A stretch of 64,000 nt of DNA from assembly GCF_038396675.1 (NCBI RefSeq), contig NC_088930.1, positions 33,984,501-34,048,500 on the forward strand, read 5' to 3'. This DNA comes from Hydra vulgaris. Taxonomy: Eukaryota; Cnidaria; Hydrozoa; Anthoathecata; Hydridae. The notes under the pieces are model-generated. The model did not search any database and was not told the DNA's origin. It was given only the letters and a program-made list of their open reading frames with translations. Numbering within the stretch: position 1 is the first letter of the stretch; every line of letters begins with the position of its first letter. This document shows, one piece after another, positions 10,953-22,883 of this stretch. Made by a program: the position numbers and the translations under genes.

Positions 10953-11964
10953 TCATTCTCTACAGTATTTGTTTATTATATCCATGTCGTCTATGCTAAA
11001 AACAAAATGCTCCATATTTTCTTGCTTAAGAATGTTTAATATTTTGTGGATGTTACACCTGTCTTTCACAAACTCTTGATTGAGGTATGGCCAATAAATG
11101 GTTTTGTCCAATGTAACCATTATAAGCACATCATCATTTTCAAGAACAAGCTGCCCAACGTTAACATTATTTAGTTTCTCAACATTGGCTAAAATCTCAT
11201 TAACTAAATTTTCAGTGTCATTGGCAAATATATTTTTTACTAATTCTTCTGAAAAGTGCTCAACAGCTTTAACTTGTTCAGGTTTTTTAAGTAAATCTTG
11301 TTGGTGTTTTTTGGACATTCTGCTTATTTTTAATAAATACATTATATTTAATGTTAAATACCTAAGTTTGGCATGCTAGAAAAATAAGTTGTATGTAAAT
11401 AATGTACCTGTTAATTTCCATCGGTTAAATTGATTTTTCTTGTCCCATATCTTGAATAAATCCTGATGTAAATATACGATTCAATAGTAATAGTCTGAAT
11501 GATTTGATACCTTTTTTATCTTTCATTGTTCTCATTTTGGAGAGAACCTTTTCTGGTGTTGTTTTATGTCATGTAACTTTTCCAGCTATGAACACTTCAT
11601 ATAAGAAATCTTTGTGCTTGGCCGTAAATCTTGCATGCGTACGTTCAGGTATAGCCTTTCCTGTAACATCAGTATTGCGCTCTATTTTAAATATACTTTC
11701 CATAAATATCACTTTAGCATCAATTCCTTTGAGAGATTTGGAGTTGGACGAAAAAATAAGTAAATTAGCACAATGTAATAAAACTAAATCCATTGATGTA
11801 TGTTTGTTATGGGGGATATGGGCTTTATCATTCTGATAGTTTCGAAGGTCAGCCTCAGTATCGTAAAACATAAGATATCGCGACACAATGCAGAAAATAC
11901 CAGTGTTAAGACATCTTTGCGTTTCTTTTTTAATTTCTATTTGCTCTAAAAATTTATCCACCAT
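10953..11964 (-). pseudogene. Unrecognised transposon-like or zinc-finger-family protein remnant
   Basis: Two reverse-strand open stretches, 11569-11964 and 10953-11342, are separated by a broken segment in which coding seems to continue after a stop. The first contains ERTHARFTAKHKDFLYEVF and then, past the stop, HKTTPEKVLSKMRTMKDKKG. From memory this pattern (RFT..QK.FL...F..G..TGHK..P..V...MR.A.D..G) ends a multicopy invertebrate protein family of unknown function; this is a recollection, not a search result. The second (129 codons, acidic, VLIMVTLDKTIYWPYLNQEF) is not recognised. No catalytic motif is visible. Function unknown. Confidence 0.35.
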
Positions 11965-12690
11965 TAAAAGGTTCTATCTCTGTTAAACCAGAAACGAATT
12001 CTAATCCTAAAAACCGAACTGTTTTACCTATAACATAATTAAAGGTTTGCTATACGTCATTCCATTATTGTTATATGAAGTTGAATGGATTAAACTAATA
12101 TTTATAATACTTATGAATCTTTTAAACCTCCAAAAAACATACAATTATTCCTAGCGTTTATATATTCATTAATGTACCTCTTTTTCAATCACATTGGTAT
12201 GCAACTTTTTGTGGCTCGTTGTATTAATATCTTAAAAGCCAAAATACTTTTTTTCACCTAGTAAATTTTTTTTTCACTTTCAGTTTCACTTTCAGTAAAT
12301 CTATATTTACAAGGTAAAACTGAGTTTGCTGAATAACACCCTAAAATAAAAACAGGTATGATTTATAAAATCTAGAAGTGAAAAAAGCAAATTATTTCAT
12401 CATACATTAAAAGAGCCTAAATCAATACCCCTCTCGTCCAATATGAATACAGGTCTTTTGCTTTTTAACAATAATTTTAATAATAGTAATAAAATTCTTA
12501 CCTGCATTATTTTTTTTTTGTAGATCTGTTTCACACTTGGAGCATATTAAGTAAAAAAGTAAACTTTATGGTTAGCCGCATATAAAGTGCTTCCTGCATC
12601 CTGATCAATTTTTTATATTATTGTGTGATATACTCTTTTCTTTAATTCAATAGCGTAATTTTTGTAGAATAAGCAGTCGATATGAATTGA
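11965..12690. other. No gene recognised
   Basis: AT-rich spacer with no supported coding region. The sequence TTTCACTTTCAGTTTCACTTTCAG at about 12272-12295 is a small local duplication. Confidence 0.4.
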
Positions 12691-12692
12691 TA

Positions 12693-12745
12693 TTCCTGTT
12701 GAACTCAGAGAAGCGATTTCAGCCCTTCTCTGAATTCAACAGGAA
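12693..12745. repeat. Short hairpin, 21-bp arms
   Basis: TTCCTGTTGAACTCAGAGAAG (12693-12713) is inverted at 12725-12745 with one mismatch and an 11-base loop. Confidence 0.9.
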
Positions 12746-12898
12746 GTATTTTTTAGGATCAATCACTTAAACACAAGCCGGACTCTTTGTTAATTTGGCT
12801 CATAGCATAAATTTTAGCTTTGTTTTGTTTTACGTATCAAAAATTATGCTTCTTCCGAGAATATGTATATATATTCGATGTTTTTGAGAATGTCGTAT

Positions 12899-13475
12899 TT
12901 AAGTTCTTCTTTCTCTTATTTTTCGGGTAGATTTTGGATTTTCAATCATCTCTAGATATTTTGCTAGTAACGTGCAGTTTTCCGGATGGGAAGAGCAAGT
13001 GCTTGTTTTAAATACGTTATCTTTAGAATTACACAAAGCACAGCTGATACAGTGTGAAGCAATATTTGACTTTTCCATGCCATGAAAATTATATGTAGTC
13101 TTTAAGTAATGCTTTGCTTTTTCTAAACGTCTTTCAATATATTTTATTGTATTTACATCTGTTGACGCTACGACAACACATTTCATTAGAGAAATAAAAT
13201 CATTTATAGCTTCTCATGTCGTATCATCAAGACCTGCTAGTCAATGCAGTTAGCTTGGTTTAATTGATTTAAGATATTTTCAGAAAAATGAAACTGATAT
13301 ATAGATTGGTTTATTGATTTACAATAGTTTTGATAGAATTTTATGGTTTGCCACTTTGCCATAGTTAAAACAGCTTTAGGTAGAACCTGCCGAATAAAAA
13401 TAAATATTCAAAATAAAATGAGATAGTATTTAGAATATTTTATTGATATTTTAAAAACTCATTCATAAGTTTTTA
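12899..13475 (-). pseudogene. Unrecognised transposon-like coding remnant with Cys-rich block
   Basis: The longest open part (12899-13186) includes DVNTIKYIERRLEKAKHYLK, then SHCISCALCNSKDNVF and CSSHPENCT, a Cys/His-rich segment that may bind zinc. Upstream on the - strand, after stops, the frame continues with VLTMAKWQTIKFYQNYCKS and LNQLNQANCID. The same protein segment is encoded a second time, inverted, at 13965-14267. I do not recognise the family. Multicopy behaviour and decay suggest a mobile element rather than a host gene. Confidence 0.4.
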
Positions 13476-14267
13476 GAATTAACTTCTTGTTTTTTTTTAA
13501 ACGCAATTGTTTCCTTTGTTTGCTTCCCGGCCAAATAAATTGTGTACCTAATAAAAAAAGTAATCTATGTTTTTGAAAACAGAAAAATAAATAATCAAGT
13601 GTTTAATTAAATAATCATACTTGTTACAAATTTTTCGTGAGATATTCTTTTGAATAGTTTAGTAGTGGTGGTATTGCGGATAAAGTAGTACTTTTTGACT
13701 GAATGTTTAAGTGCTTTGATAAAACTCATTGAGCAGAATCAAATCATCTGGAATAACTGATAATGGTTGCGTAGAGTGGTCCATCATCTCAAAAAATTTT
13801 CTACCTTGCCCTGGTGCAACTATAATAGATTTTTTTGAAGTTATCTACAGTTTCATTGGATTTTCTTATATGGTAGTTGATAATAGAAGTTAATGCCTGA
13901 TTAATATTTGTTTTATTAATATGCCATTTCACAGGCTTATATCTGTGCTTGTTGCTAATAATTCATTGAATGAGTCTTTAAAATATCAATAAAATATTCA
14001 AAATACTATCTTATTTAAATATTTATTTTCATTTCGAAGGTATTACCTAAAGCTGGTTTAACTATAGCAAAGTGGCAAACCATAAAGTTCTATCAAAACT
14101 ATTGTAAATCAGTAAACCAATCTGTTTATCAGGTTCATTGCTCTGGAAAATTCTTAAATCAATTAAACCAAGCTAACTGCATTGACTAGCAGGCCCATAT
14201 AGTTGGCCAAGTAAATGATACGACATGTGAAGCTATAAATGGTTTTATTTCTCTAATAAAATAAGTT
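13180..14267. repeat. Large inverted duplication of coding sequence (~295-bp arms)
   Basis: The left arm (13180-13475) and right arm (13965-14267) are reverse complements, for example GGTTTGCCACTTTGC at 13349 versus GCAAAGTGGCAAACC near 14071. Both encode the same peptide (KWQTIKFYQNYCKS), on - for the left and + for the right. The 490-bp loop holds further - strand coding-like sequence (IIVAPGQGRKFFEMMDH). Confidence 0.85.
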
Positions 14268-14490
14268 GTCATAGCGTTCAGTTCCTGCGCCAGAATTTTT
14301 TATTATAACAGACTTTGACTTTATGCTCAAAATCCTTAAATTGTAATTTGTTTCTTAAGAAACATACTGAATTCTGCTTCTGTTTTCTGTTTTCCATTTC
14401 CTGCTTGATTATTTTGAGATTCTTCATTCTTCAAGTTTTTTTATCCTGATTATTTATTCACTAAAGATTTTCAATAACTTTTTCTTGTCC

Positions 14491-14548
14491 GCTTTAAGAA
14501 ATTTTTGAGACTAAGTAGTATTACTTAGTCTCAAGAATTTCTTAAAGC
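14491..14548. repeat. Short hairpin, ~28-bp arms
   Basis: GCTTTAAGAAATTTTTGAGA... (14491-14518) is inverted at 14521-14548 with one mismatch and almost no loop. Confidence 0.92.
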
Positions 14549-15280
14549 CCATCTTTTTACATTTTTTTCGCTTGTTCTAATACGTCCCATTTGAAATGAG
14601 TAGATTGCGGTGTATTTGCATTATATGTCGATGAAGGAATAACAGTCAACACAGACATTATTTAATATTAAAAGATCTACAGTAAATGAATTTCTCATCT
14701 CAGCACACTAGCTAGAAAAATTAAGTGTATCATTACATTATCAGATACCTCAGATTTACTATTTTTAACTGCTAATAACATTTTATCACAAAACGTCGTG
14801 GCTCAAAACTTCGGCGACGTGGCACGTCGTATCTTAGCCACGCGTGGCTCAGCTATCTCAACAAAGTTAACAAATTTTTGTAGATTTAGTAACCAATATC
14901 CTAATACGATTTTTAAGTAAAAAATATTATATATTTATTTGAACATAAATATTCGTTTCTAATTATTTGAACTAGCGTAAATAATCGTTCAAACGAATAC
15001 GGGTAAACGAATATGGTTTATAGTTTAAATGTTAAATTTTCTACATTATTCGTGCATTATTCGTGAAATAAAAATGAACGAATGTTCGCAACCGTTCAGC
15101 AAATGTTCTTTATAACATTTGTTGAACAATTTTTCGAAAATATCTAATAATTCGTGCTTCTGATTAATTTCAGAGTAGTAGAGTTTTACTATGTGAAACA
15201 ATATACACCGATATGACGTATATAAGCAGCAGTTTATTGATACAAATACTGGTTTTATTATTCAGTATAAATTCTTTTTT
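14549..15280. other. No gene recognised
   Basis: Contains a GC-richer island at 14792-14855 with repeated GTCGTGGC/GACGTGGCACGTCG-like words. It also contains a run of ATTCGT/ACGAAT words at 14950-15150. No coding or terminal-repeat structure could be established. Confidence 0.4.
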
Positions 15281-15918
15281 TGGAAGTCAAAATGAAAAAT
15301 AAAAAATGTTCGGTATATTGTAAAAACCAGTAAGCTTATCAAAGTAAAAGTTCTAGGTGTATTCTCTAAAGAAAGGTGAGACAAGCTTTTTGGTATCAGT
15401 AAATCAGAGCATTGTTTTGACAATTGTCTGGCATGTTTAGGGGATATTGAATTAAAGTTAAATCTTTCTCAGTTTCCAAATTACAGCAGCGAGTACAAAC
15501 TAATGGCAAAATCAGAAGGTTTCCTGTAAAAAAGAGTCATTATTAGATATAACAAAAAAAAAAGTTGAAAATTTGGATGTACAATTTAATAAAACATTTA
15601 AAACACCATTTTCTAAAACACACGCTGATCTTTTAAAGATTGGATATTCAAATCTATCAGAAATTAAATAAACACAGAAACTAATAAGAAGAAGTACAAT
15701 ATATGAAATTGGAAACCAATCGAAAGCTACTAGTGTTGAAAGGTAAATAAACCAAAAAAAGATTTATTAAAGTATTTAATATCATTCTTCATATTTTTTT
15801 TAATCTTAAATAAAACATGCGATTAACAAACACAATAATGCACAACACAAAATGATTAAAACAAAACAAATGCATCTTTCATACATTTTTATATTATGTT
15901 TTGATGATTTATGAATAT

Positions 15919-15966
15919 CCATCGTAATATATACCCATCGTAATATTTATCCATCGTAATATTTAT
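15919..15966. repeat. 16-bp tandem repeat x3
   Basis: CCATCGTAATATTTAT-type units start at 15919, 15935 and 15951. Confidence 0.92.
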
Positions 15967-16470
15967 ATTGCACTTATTTTACTTCTAAGAGCTTATGTTT
16001 CACTCCGAACATGAAACAAGCATGAAACAAGGCTTTTATCAATTATGGAGTCCCACTATGAAGCTAAACACAGAAAGATAGAAACTGAGAACCAAATTAA
16101 AAAGGTATAATTCATATATAAATAATACTTAAAAATATTAAAGTACCATAAATATCAATTGATAGTATCAAAATTCCATAAAATACATCTTAAATTTTAA
16201 AGCCATTTAGTTATACTATTTAAATATATATACTGCTTTATTTTGGTTAAAATGATTAAAATCTAAAGTTTTATTTTATTTATTTTCACAATTTTTTTCA
16301 ATGCGGGTCAAATCATGAGTACTTCATCAGAATCAAAGTGAACTAAGCTTAACAGAATTTTTTCAAATAGCAGGAGAATCTAATACAAGATTTTGTCATA
16401 AAAAAAGTAGATAAATTTAAAAAACATAATTTCTACACAATTGTAAAAAATTTCAAAATAAATGCAATCC

Positions 16471-16533
16471 GTACTACGTAGGAATATATAAATATATATA
16501 ATAGTCAATATACATGATATTCCTAAGTAGTAC
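16471..16533. repeat. Short hairpin, 17-bp arms
   Basis: GTACTACGTAGGAATAT (16471-16487) is inverted at 16517-16533 with one mismatch. The loop is AT-rich. Confidence 0.85.
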
Positions 16534-17353
16534 GCCAATAATCATGAGTATTAGACAATAAAACATCCTTCACATTTTTTATAGATTAAAAATTGATAAA
16601 AGTGCATCATTTCCACAAGAAGAAAGCAACTTTATAGTTAAAGGAAAAATTAAAAGACAAATTCATGAAAAAAAATATTCATTAGGCAAGTTAGTTGTAC
16701 CGCAATTATTTGAAAAGTCAGCGATTAAAGAAAAAAAATTTAGAAAAAGAAGTTTTTACGGTAGAAGGACAAAAACAATCATTTGATACCATAAAAAAAT
16801 ATATAAATCTAAAGCACAAAAAATTTATGAAAGTCAAAAGTGACAAAGAATATATTGATATGACAGAAACCAATATTATAGATTTTCTAAAAAGATTACA
16901 AAGAAACTCAACAATTAACTACAGAAGAACTGAGATCAAGACTTAAAAATTTTGAATGAAAGCGTAATTTAATGTTCTGGCGTGATGCTTCAACTGTGTG
17001 TAACCATGGGTATATTCCTATGACTGTTTCAGCTTTATATGATACGGCTTTATACTACACAGAAGAAGAATATAATCTAATTATTGACAAAAAATTAATA
17101 TTCAGGCAATTGTCAAGTCTATGGTATCTTTTGGTAGATCATCTTCAACAGATGATTTACTGATGTATGCAACATCCAGAATGAATTTCTTTAAAAACTT
17201 TTTTTTTTAAGGTTGAATGGACAGATACTCAATTTGAGGCTGGTCAGCGAAAACGAGGAAACTATTTCTGTTGGGTGTGTGGTATAAATGTAGAACACAA
17301 CTCTAACTTTTTTTTTGCATGCAATTGTCAATATAAAAATCTATATCAGTGAC

Positions 17354-17410
17354 AGCGGAAAGTCCAATATTCAAAGCGGAAAGTCCTATATTCTCAGCGG
17401 AAAGTCCTTC
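17354..17410. repeat. 21-bp tandem repeat x3
   Basis: AGCGGAAAGTCC begins at 17354, 17375 and 17396, an exact 21-base period, within the decayed ORF. Confidence 0.92.
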
Positions 17411-18178
17411 ACAGCAGTTCACAGCAGTCTAGAAATAATAGCCAAAAATATATGACCAAACTATATGCAAACTTAGGAAAGAATGAAATGAAGTTATTAA
17501 TTAAACTACTCCAAAGAAACAGAAATTTTAAAATGGATATGAAAAAATCTGTTTTAGATCAAAAACTTGTTCATGAAATGCATGGTATACAAAGAGTATC
17601 AAGCCTAATTTTCTTTGAACCTGAATCGCTATTTAAAGGTCATGGTTTACAAAATTATGAACTGCTAATGGAACTTCTCCTCAGCATATTTAACCATATT
17701 AAAAACTTAATTATTGAACTACCTTCTCATTTTTCAAACCCGGATCAAAGATTGTAATTAACTAGAAAAAGTAATTAAACTAGCATTTGACGCAGAAGAA
17801 TCAATGAACAGCAGATTATCGAGCGGCAATTATATAATTCTTAATTTTTATTTAAAGACATTTGAAGATTTAATCTTATTGAAAGAAAACATTAGTTCAA
17901 ATTTTAATTTTTTGACTTAAATGAAATTCTATGGAAAATATTTTCACTGCCTATTTATGCACACTCCAGACCAGTTAAGAATTATTTCAGGGCGTGCAGC
18001 CAATACTGAGAAAGAAGAAAGACAACTTAATTTTATTAAAAACGTTTTTTACACCACATCAAACTGACATTCTGACCACATAATTTCTAATGCTATCATT
18101 AGAATACAAATATCTGAGGAGTTAAGAAACAAAAACCCAAAAAGTCAGATTGAATCATAAATTTCCAAACTTTACAAA

Positions 18179-18229
18179 AGCAGTTTTATTCAAAACAGTG
18201 GCAATACCACTGTTTTGAATAAAACTGCT
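18179..18229. repeat. Perfect hairpin, 23-bp arms, 5-base loop
   Basis: The arm starting AGCAGTTTTATTCAAAAC (18179-18201) is perfectly inverted at 18207-18229, loop CAATA. Confidence 0.95.
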
Positions 18230-18250
18230 ACCAGTGATAAATACCAGTGG

Positions 18251-18310
18251 CATCTGGATAAGACATGGTATTGATTATACCATAATCAATGACCATGTCT
18301 TATCCAGATG
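18251..18310. repeat. Near-perfect hairpin, 28-bp arms, 3-base loop
   Basis: The arm starting CATCTGGATAAGACATGG (18251-18278) is inverted at 18282-18310 with a single-base indel. It lies 21 bp from the preceding hairpin. Confidence 0.95.
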
Positions 18311-18540
18311 ATTATAAGTCACTGTTGAAGAAAGTAGCAGATTACCTTGTTGAAGAAAAAGTATTTTAGGAAGAAACATCAAAAGGTATTATGCTTTTTG
18401 ATAAAGAAAAAGTGATAACAAGTAAAAAGCAATGTAGCCATTTTCGCTCAACAGCCATTAAAAAAGAAATTGTTCATGTTAGAAAATCTTGGGACGTATG
18501 CTTACTCAATGCAAGCTTGTTAGTACCAGCTTTTTAAATA

Positions 18541-19189
18541 AAAATTGACACTGCAAATGGTTCTATTATAAAATACTTGGATACAAAAAAACATTTTGTG
18601 CAAGAAATTTAGGCAAATTAAGAGCATTTTTTTGTTGCGTAGTTGTATATGCAACAAAAAAATTATGTTATAAAAAAATTTAATTATTGTTGTTTTTTTT
18701 TGGTTTAAGGGTGAAGCATATATTTTTCTTTATCATACAGTCTGATTTAGATTCTCTCTGATTATCCTTGATCTTTGACATGGACTTTTTTTTGTTAAAA
18801 ATTATTTTCATAATAAAAAAAACTTGTCTTGTTTTTCAGTAAACTTAACCAACAACGGATAAATCTTAATTATCTTAATTTTAAAATACAATTAAAAAAT
18901 AATCTTTTATTTTAAAATAGATTTCGAGCATTAAAACTTTTCTTTATGTAACACATGTTTCACGGTGTATTTTATTTTCCTCTAAAAGAAAAAATTTTCA
19001 TATTTAAAACCGTTTTGTCTGACTTTCCAAATGAGACTAAACAATAAAATGACGCACTTTTCAATTTTATATTGAAAATATTATTCTTGATATGATTTTG
19101 CTTATATTTATGTTTTGAGACTACTAATGACAAAAATTTCATCAGGAAATATTCATTTTAACTCTCAACTTGCTGTTGATGCTACATTT
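18541..19189. other. No gene recognised
   Basis: AT-rich spacer between the unrecognised ORF family and the LINE; nothing supported. Confidence 0.4.
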
Positions 19190-20425
19190 TGATATGCTAT
19201 TTGTGGAAACAAAATTGTCAAATTTAAGAAACTACAAGCCAATGGACCACATTACTTGTTTATATATGAATGCAACTTAGCTAAATAATAACACGGAAGA
19301 GTTCAAGGTATTATGTAGTGATGTAAATCCATGGATTATCGGAGTAACTGAAACTTGGTTCACAGAGACTTCCATTGCAAATTTAAAAGGTTACTTTTTG
19401 ATTAGATTGTAAAGATGGTAGAATTGGTGGTGGTGTTGCAATATACATATATAACAATTTTGTATCTTATCAAGTTGAAGATAAAATTCTGAGTTCCAAC
19501 AAAATTGAGCAAATATGGGTTGCATTTGTTATCTGCAATGATAGTTATTTATTAGGATGTATATACAGGCCTAATGAAATAGTTGATATAGAAATCTTTA
19601 ATAAGGTATTTGAAACTACAAGATCCTATGTTGATAAACGCAATTTCAAGGATATTATAATTAGGGGGGACTTTAATTTTCAAAACATTAAATGGTCCAA
19701 AGGTGCTCTAAAATTGATTGAAAACAATGATAGCTCTCATGAATACAGATTTTATGATATCTTGAATGATCATTTCCTCATTCAGCACGTTTTTTTTCTA
19801 ACGTTTCAATTATCGAACAATGAACGCCCTTAACACTCTTGACTTATTATTTCCAAAACAAGAGAATAGATTAAGAGAATAGAATATAATCTTATTTAGT
19901 TCTAGGAAATATTGAAAGAGGGCACTTAGTTCTAAGTTACAAAATTTTGTCAGATCAGAAAAGTTTTATAAATGAGGAATTGTGCAAGATTATAGGAAAG
20001 CAGATTTCCATTCAATTAATAGATTGTTTTCCAATATGGATTGGTTAACGTGTTTTAATGGCAAATCAGTCCCAGAAATGTATAATATATTTATATTTTA
20101 CATGAATGCAGCGTATAAACTATACATTCCAATTAAAAAATTAGATATTAATAAAAAAAAGCGAGTATTTTGGATTAACAACAATCTTAAAAAATTTTCA
20201 AAATTAAAAAAGACCCTTAGATTTTGCAACTGTTCCTCAGGGTGGAAAGTTTCTTCTTTTGTGAATGGTTACAAAAAAAATTGCAAGATAATCAAAAGCT
20301 AGACAAAATTTTGAAAAAAATCTAGTCACATTGGCTAAGGAAAATCCAAAGTTAATTTACAAATATGTGAACAGCCAACAACAGATCAATAACTCGATAA
20401 AAGTTTTACATAATAAAAATGGAAT
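19190..20425 (+). pseudogene. CR1-like LINE, endonuclease half (5' of split copy)
   Basis: Frame-broken APE-type endonuclease. Recognisable blocks are CSDVNPWIIGVTETWF (near 19310, catalytic Glu region), GRIGGGVAIYIYNNF (about 19430), YLLGCIYRP (about 19550) and IIIRGDFNFQNIKW (about 19660). A linker region follows, with an open stretch at 19982-20302 (WLTCFNGKSVPEMYNIF, LDINKKKRVFWI). The copy is interrupted at about 20430 by the foldback element and resumes after 26767 with reverse transcriptase. Several stops show it is dead. Confidence 0.8.
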
Positions 20426-20552
20426 AGCGACCCAGCAAACATGTCAGCGTTGAATCAACGTTGAAAACCGGTCGCAGCGTAGAAAAAGCGTTACAGTCAC
20501 AAAAACAACGCGCTTTCAACGTTGAATCAATGTTTGTTATTGTATACTAAAT

Positions 20553-21171
20553 CGCGGTAAATTTAAACGTTGAATAAGCGTTGAAAATGTAACGTAATTT
20601 AGCTTCTCAAAAAAAGACGTTTATTCAACGTTTAATCAACTTACGCAAAAAGCCATTTTAAAGACGATTCAAAATCTCTGCTTCATCAACGTTAAAAATA
20701 AACCGCTTTTTAAACGTCACATTTTCAAGGCTGAATAAGCGTATAAATATCAACTTACATTATCTTCTCAAAAAACCGCGTTTATCCAACGTTGAATAAA
20801 AGTACGCAAATAATCACTGTAAAAACGTCGCAAAGTTGAAGGTTTATCAACGTTAGACATCAACGCGGTAAATTTAAACGTTGAATAAGCGTTGAAAATG
20901 TAACGTAATTTAGCTTCTCAAAAAAAGACGTTTATTCAACGTTTAATCAACTTACGCAAAAAGCCATTTTAAAGACGATTCAAAATCTCTGCTTCATCAA
21001 CGTTAAAAATAAACCGCTTTTTAAACGTCACATTTTCAAGGCTGAATAAGCGTATAAATATCAACTTACATTATCTTCTCAAAAAACCGCGTTTATCCAA
21101 CGTTGAATAAAAGTACGCAAATAATCACTGTAAAAACGTCGCAAAGTTGAAGGTTTATCAACGTTAGACAT
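20553..21171. repeat. 311-bp tandem duplication, apparently identical copies
   Basis: The block starting CGCGGTAAATTTAAACGTTG at 20553 repeats at 20864 with no difference that I could see up to GTTAGACAT (20852-20860 versus 21163-21171). It lies inside the left arm of the foldback element. Confidence 0.9.
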
Positions 21172-21344
21172 AAGCTGCTTTTTCAACGTATTTAAGCTAT
21201 TTATGAAACAACGCTTATTCAACGTTACATATACCAACGTTGAAAATGTGGTAGTTAAAAAACGTTGAAAAAGTGTTATTTTGCCAACGTTAATTAAACG
21301 TTGTTTTGACAACGTTGAGGAAGTGACACATTGAAAATTATTGT

Positions 21345-22214
21345 CTCATTAACTAGCCATTACAAAAATAATTTGCCGTAAAGAAAAGGCAATGAAAACT
21401 TAATAGAATGCATGCAGATGGTATAAAAAAAATATTTTGATAAAGTTATGTTTTATAACTTCTTTTTATTGCGGCTAATTTAAAACTTTTAGATTTTGCA
21501 TCAAATTGTATATAATATACATAAATCTCAGAGTATATTCGGTTTATTCAGGTTATTTTTGTTGATGATTTATTTATTTTAAAATGACCATTTTAATAAA
21601 TTGCAAAGTTGTCTTAAATGTGTTATTTCTAAGTTAAAAATAGCACTTAATTTTAATAAGATTCAGATGTTTTAAGTATTATCAAAATTAATAAAGCATG
21701 ATAAGTCAGACTAAATTTAGTCTGTTCACAGACTAATTTTTTTATTTATTTAAAAAACTTTAAACACCTACCCTAATTATCAAGCAAGTATTTAGTATAA
21801 AATCTTCGACCAATAATGAAAGTATGCATTATTAAGCTTTTTTTATATAAAAACACGTGTGGATAAGAAACTTTATTTCCATTTTTTTGAAAAACTTCTA
21901 ATTTTAGTAATAAAAATTTTAAGTCCTAATTATAGAGTTGGTGTTGTATATTTAATTCTAACATTTATTCTTTATCATATATTTTTATTTACTTTAATAA
22001 TATGTATTTATGCATATATATATATATATGGGTAAATTTATGAATATATATAAAAGAAATATATACATTTTATATATGTATAGATAATGTTTATATTTCT
22101 AGTCCTAATTTTAGAGTTGGTGTTGTATATATAATTTTAACATTTATTATTTATCACATACCTTTGATATGTATTTTTATTTACTTTAATATTATGTATT
22201 AATGCATGTAATTA

Positions 22215-22215
<1 letters not shown>
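21345..22215. other. Foldback interior, no gene recognised
   Basis: AT-rich filler. A block containing TTAGAGTTGGTGTTGTATAT occurs twice (about 21935 and 22112), indicating a partial internal duplication of about 175 bp. Confidence 0.5.
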
Positions 22216-22738
<523 letters not shown>

Positions 22739-22883
22739 AGCATTAACATTTTTGATAAATTCAGAACTCTAACAATAAAAACAAAATTATTTACTTTGGA
22801 ATCTACATAACTTCAAAAATTGTATGTTTTTTTAAAATTTGATTGTAATTAAGAAAAAATATATTTATAATTTTTTTTAAATC

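Larger units (their letters stand above)
15281..18540 (+). pseudogene. Large decayed ORF of an unrecognised multicopy family
   Basis: Coding can be followed in pieces across about 3.2 kb of + strand with many stops and frameshifts. The pieces, in order, are: ISKSEHCFDNCLACLGDIE (near 15400); 16695-16946 (Lys-rich); 16972-17163 (FWRDASTVCNHGYIPMTVSA, LYDTALYYTEEEYN); 17452-17757 (MHGIQRVSSLIFF, IELPSHF); and past stops RIISGRAANTEKEERQ (near 17980) and HIISNAIIRIQ. From memory, the GRTANTEKEE signature occurs in numerous predicted cnidarian proteins without assigned function. I see no DDE, RT or helicase motif. A mobile-element protein is the likeliest reading, but that is inference. Three short hairpins and two small tandem repeats sit inside it. 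Confidence 0.45.

Noticed and set aside
14792..14855. GC-rich words GTCGTGGC/GACGTGGCACG as a regulatory or telomere-like array
   Set aside because: Only a few irregular copies with no consistent spacing or flanking structure.
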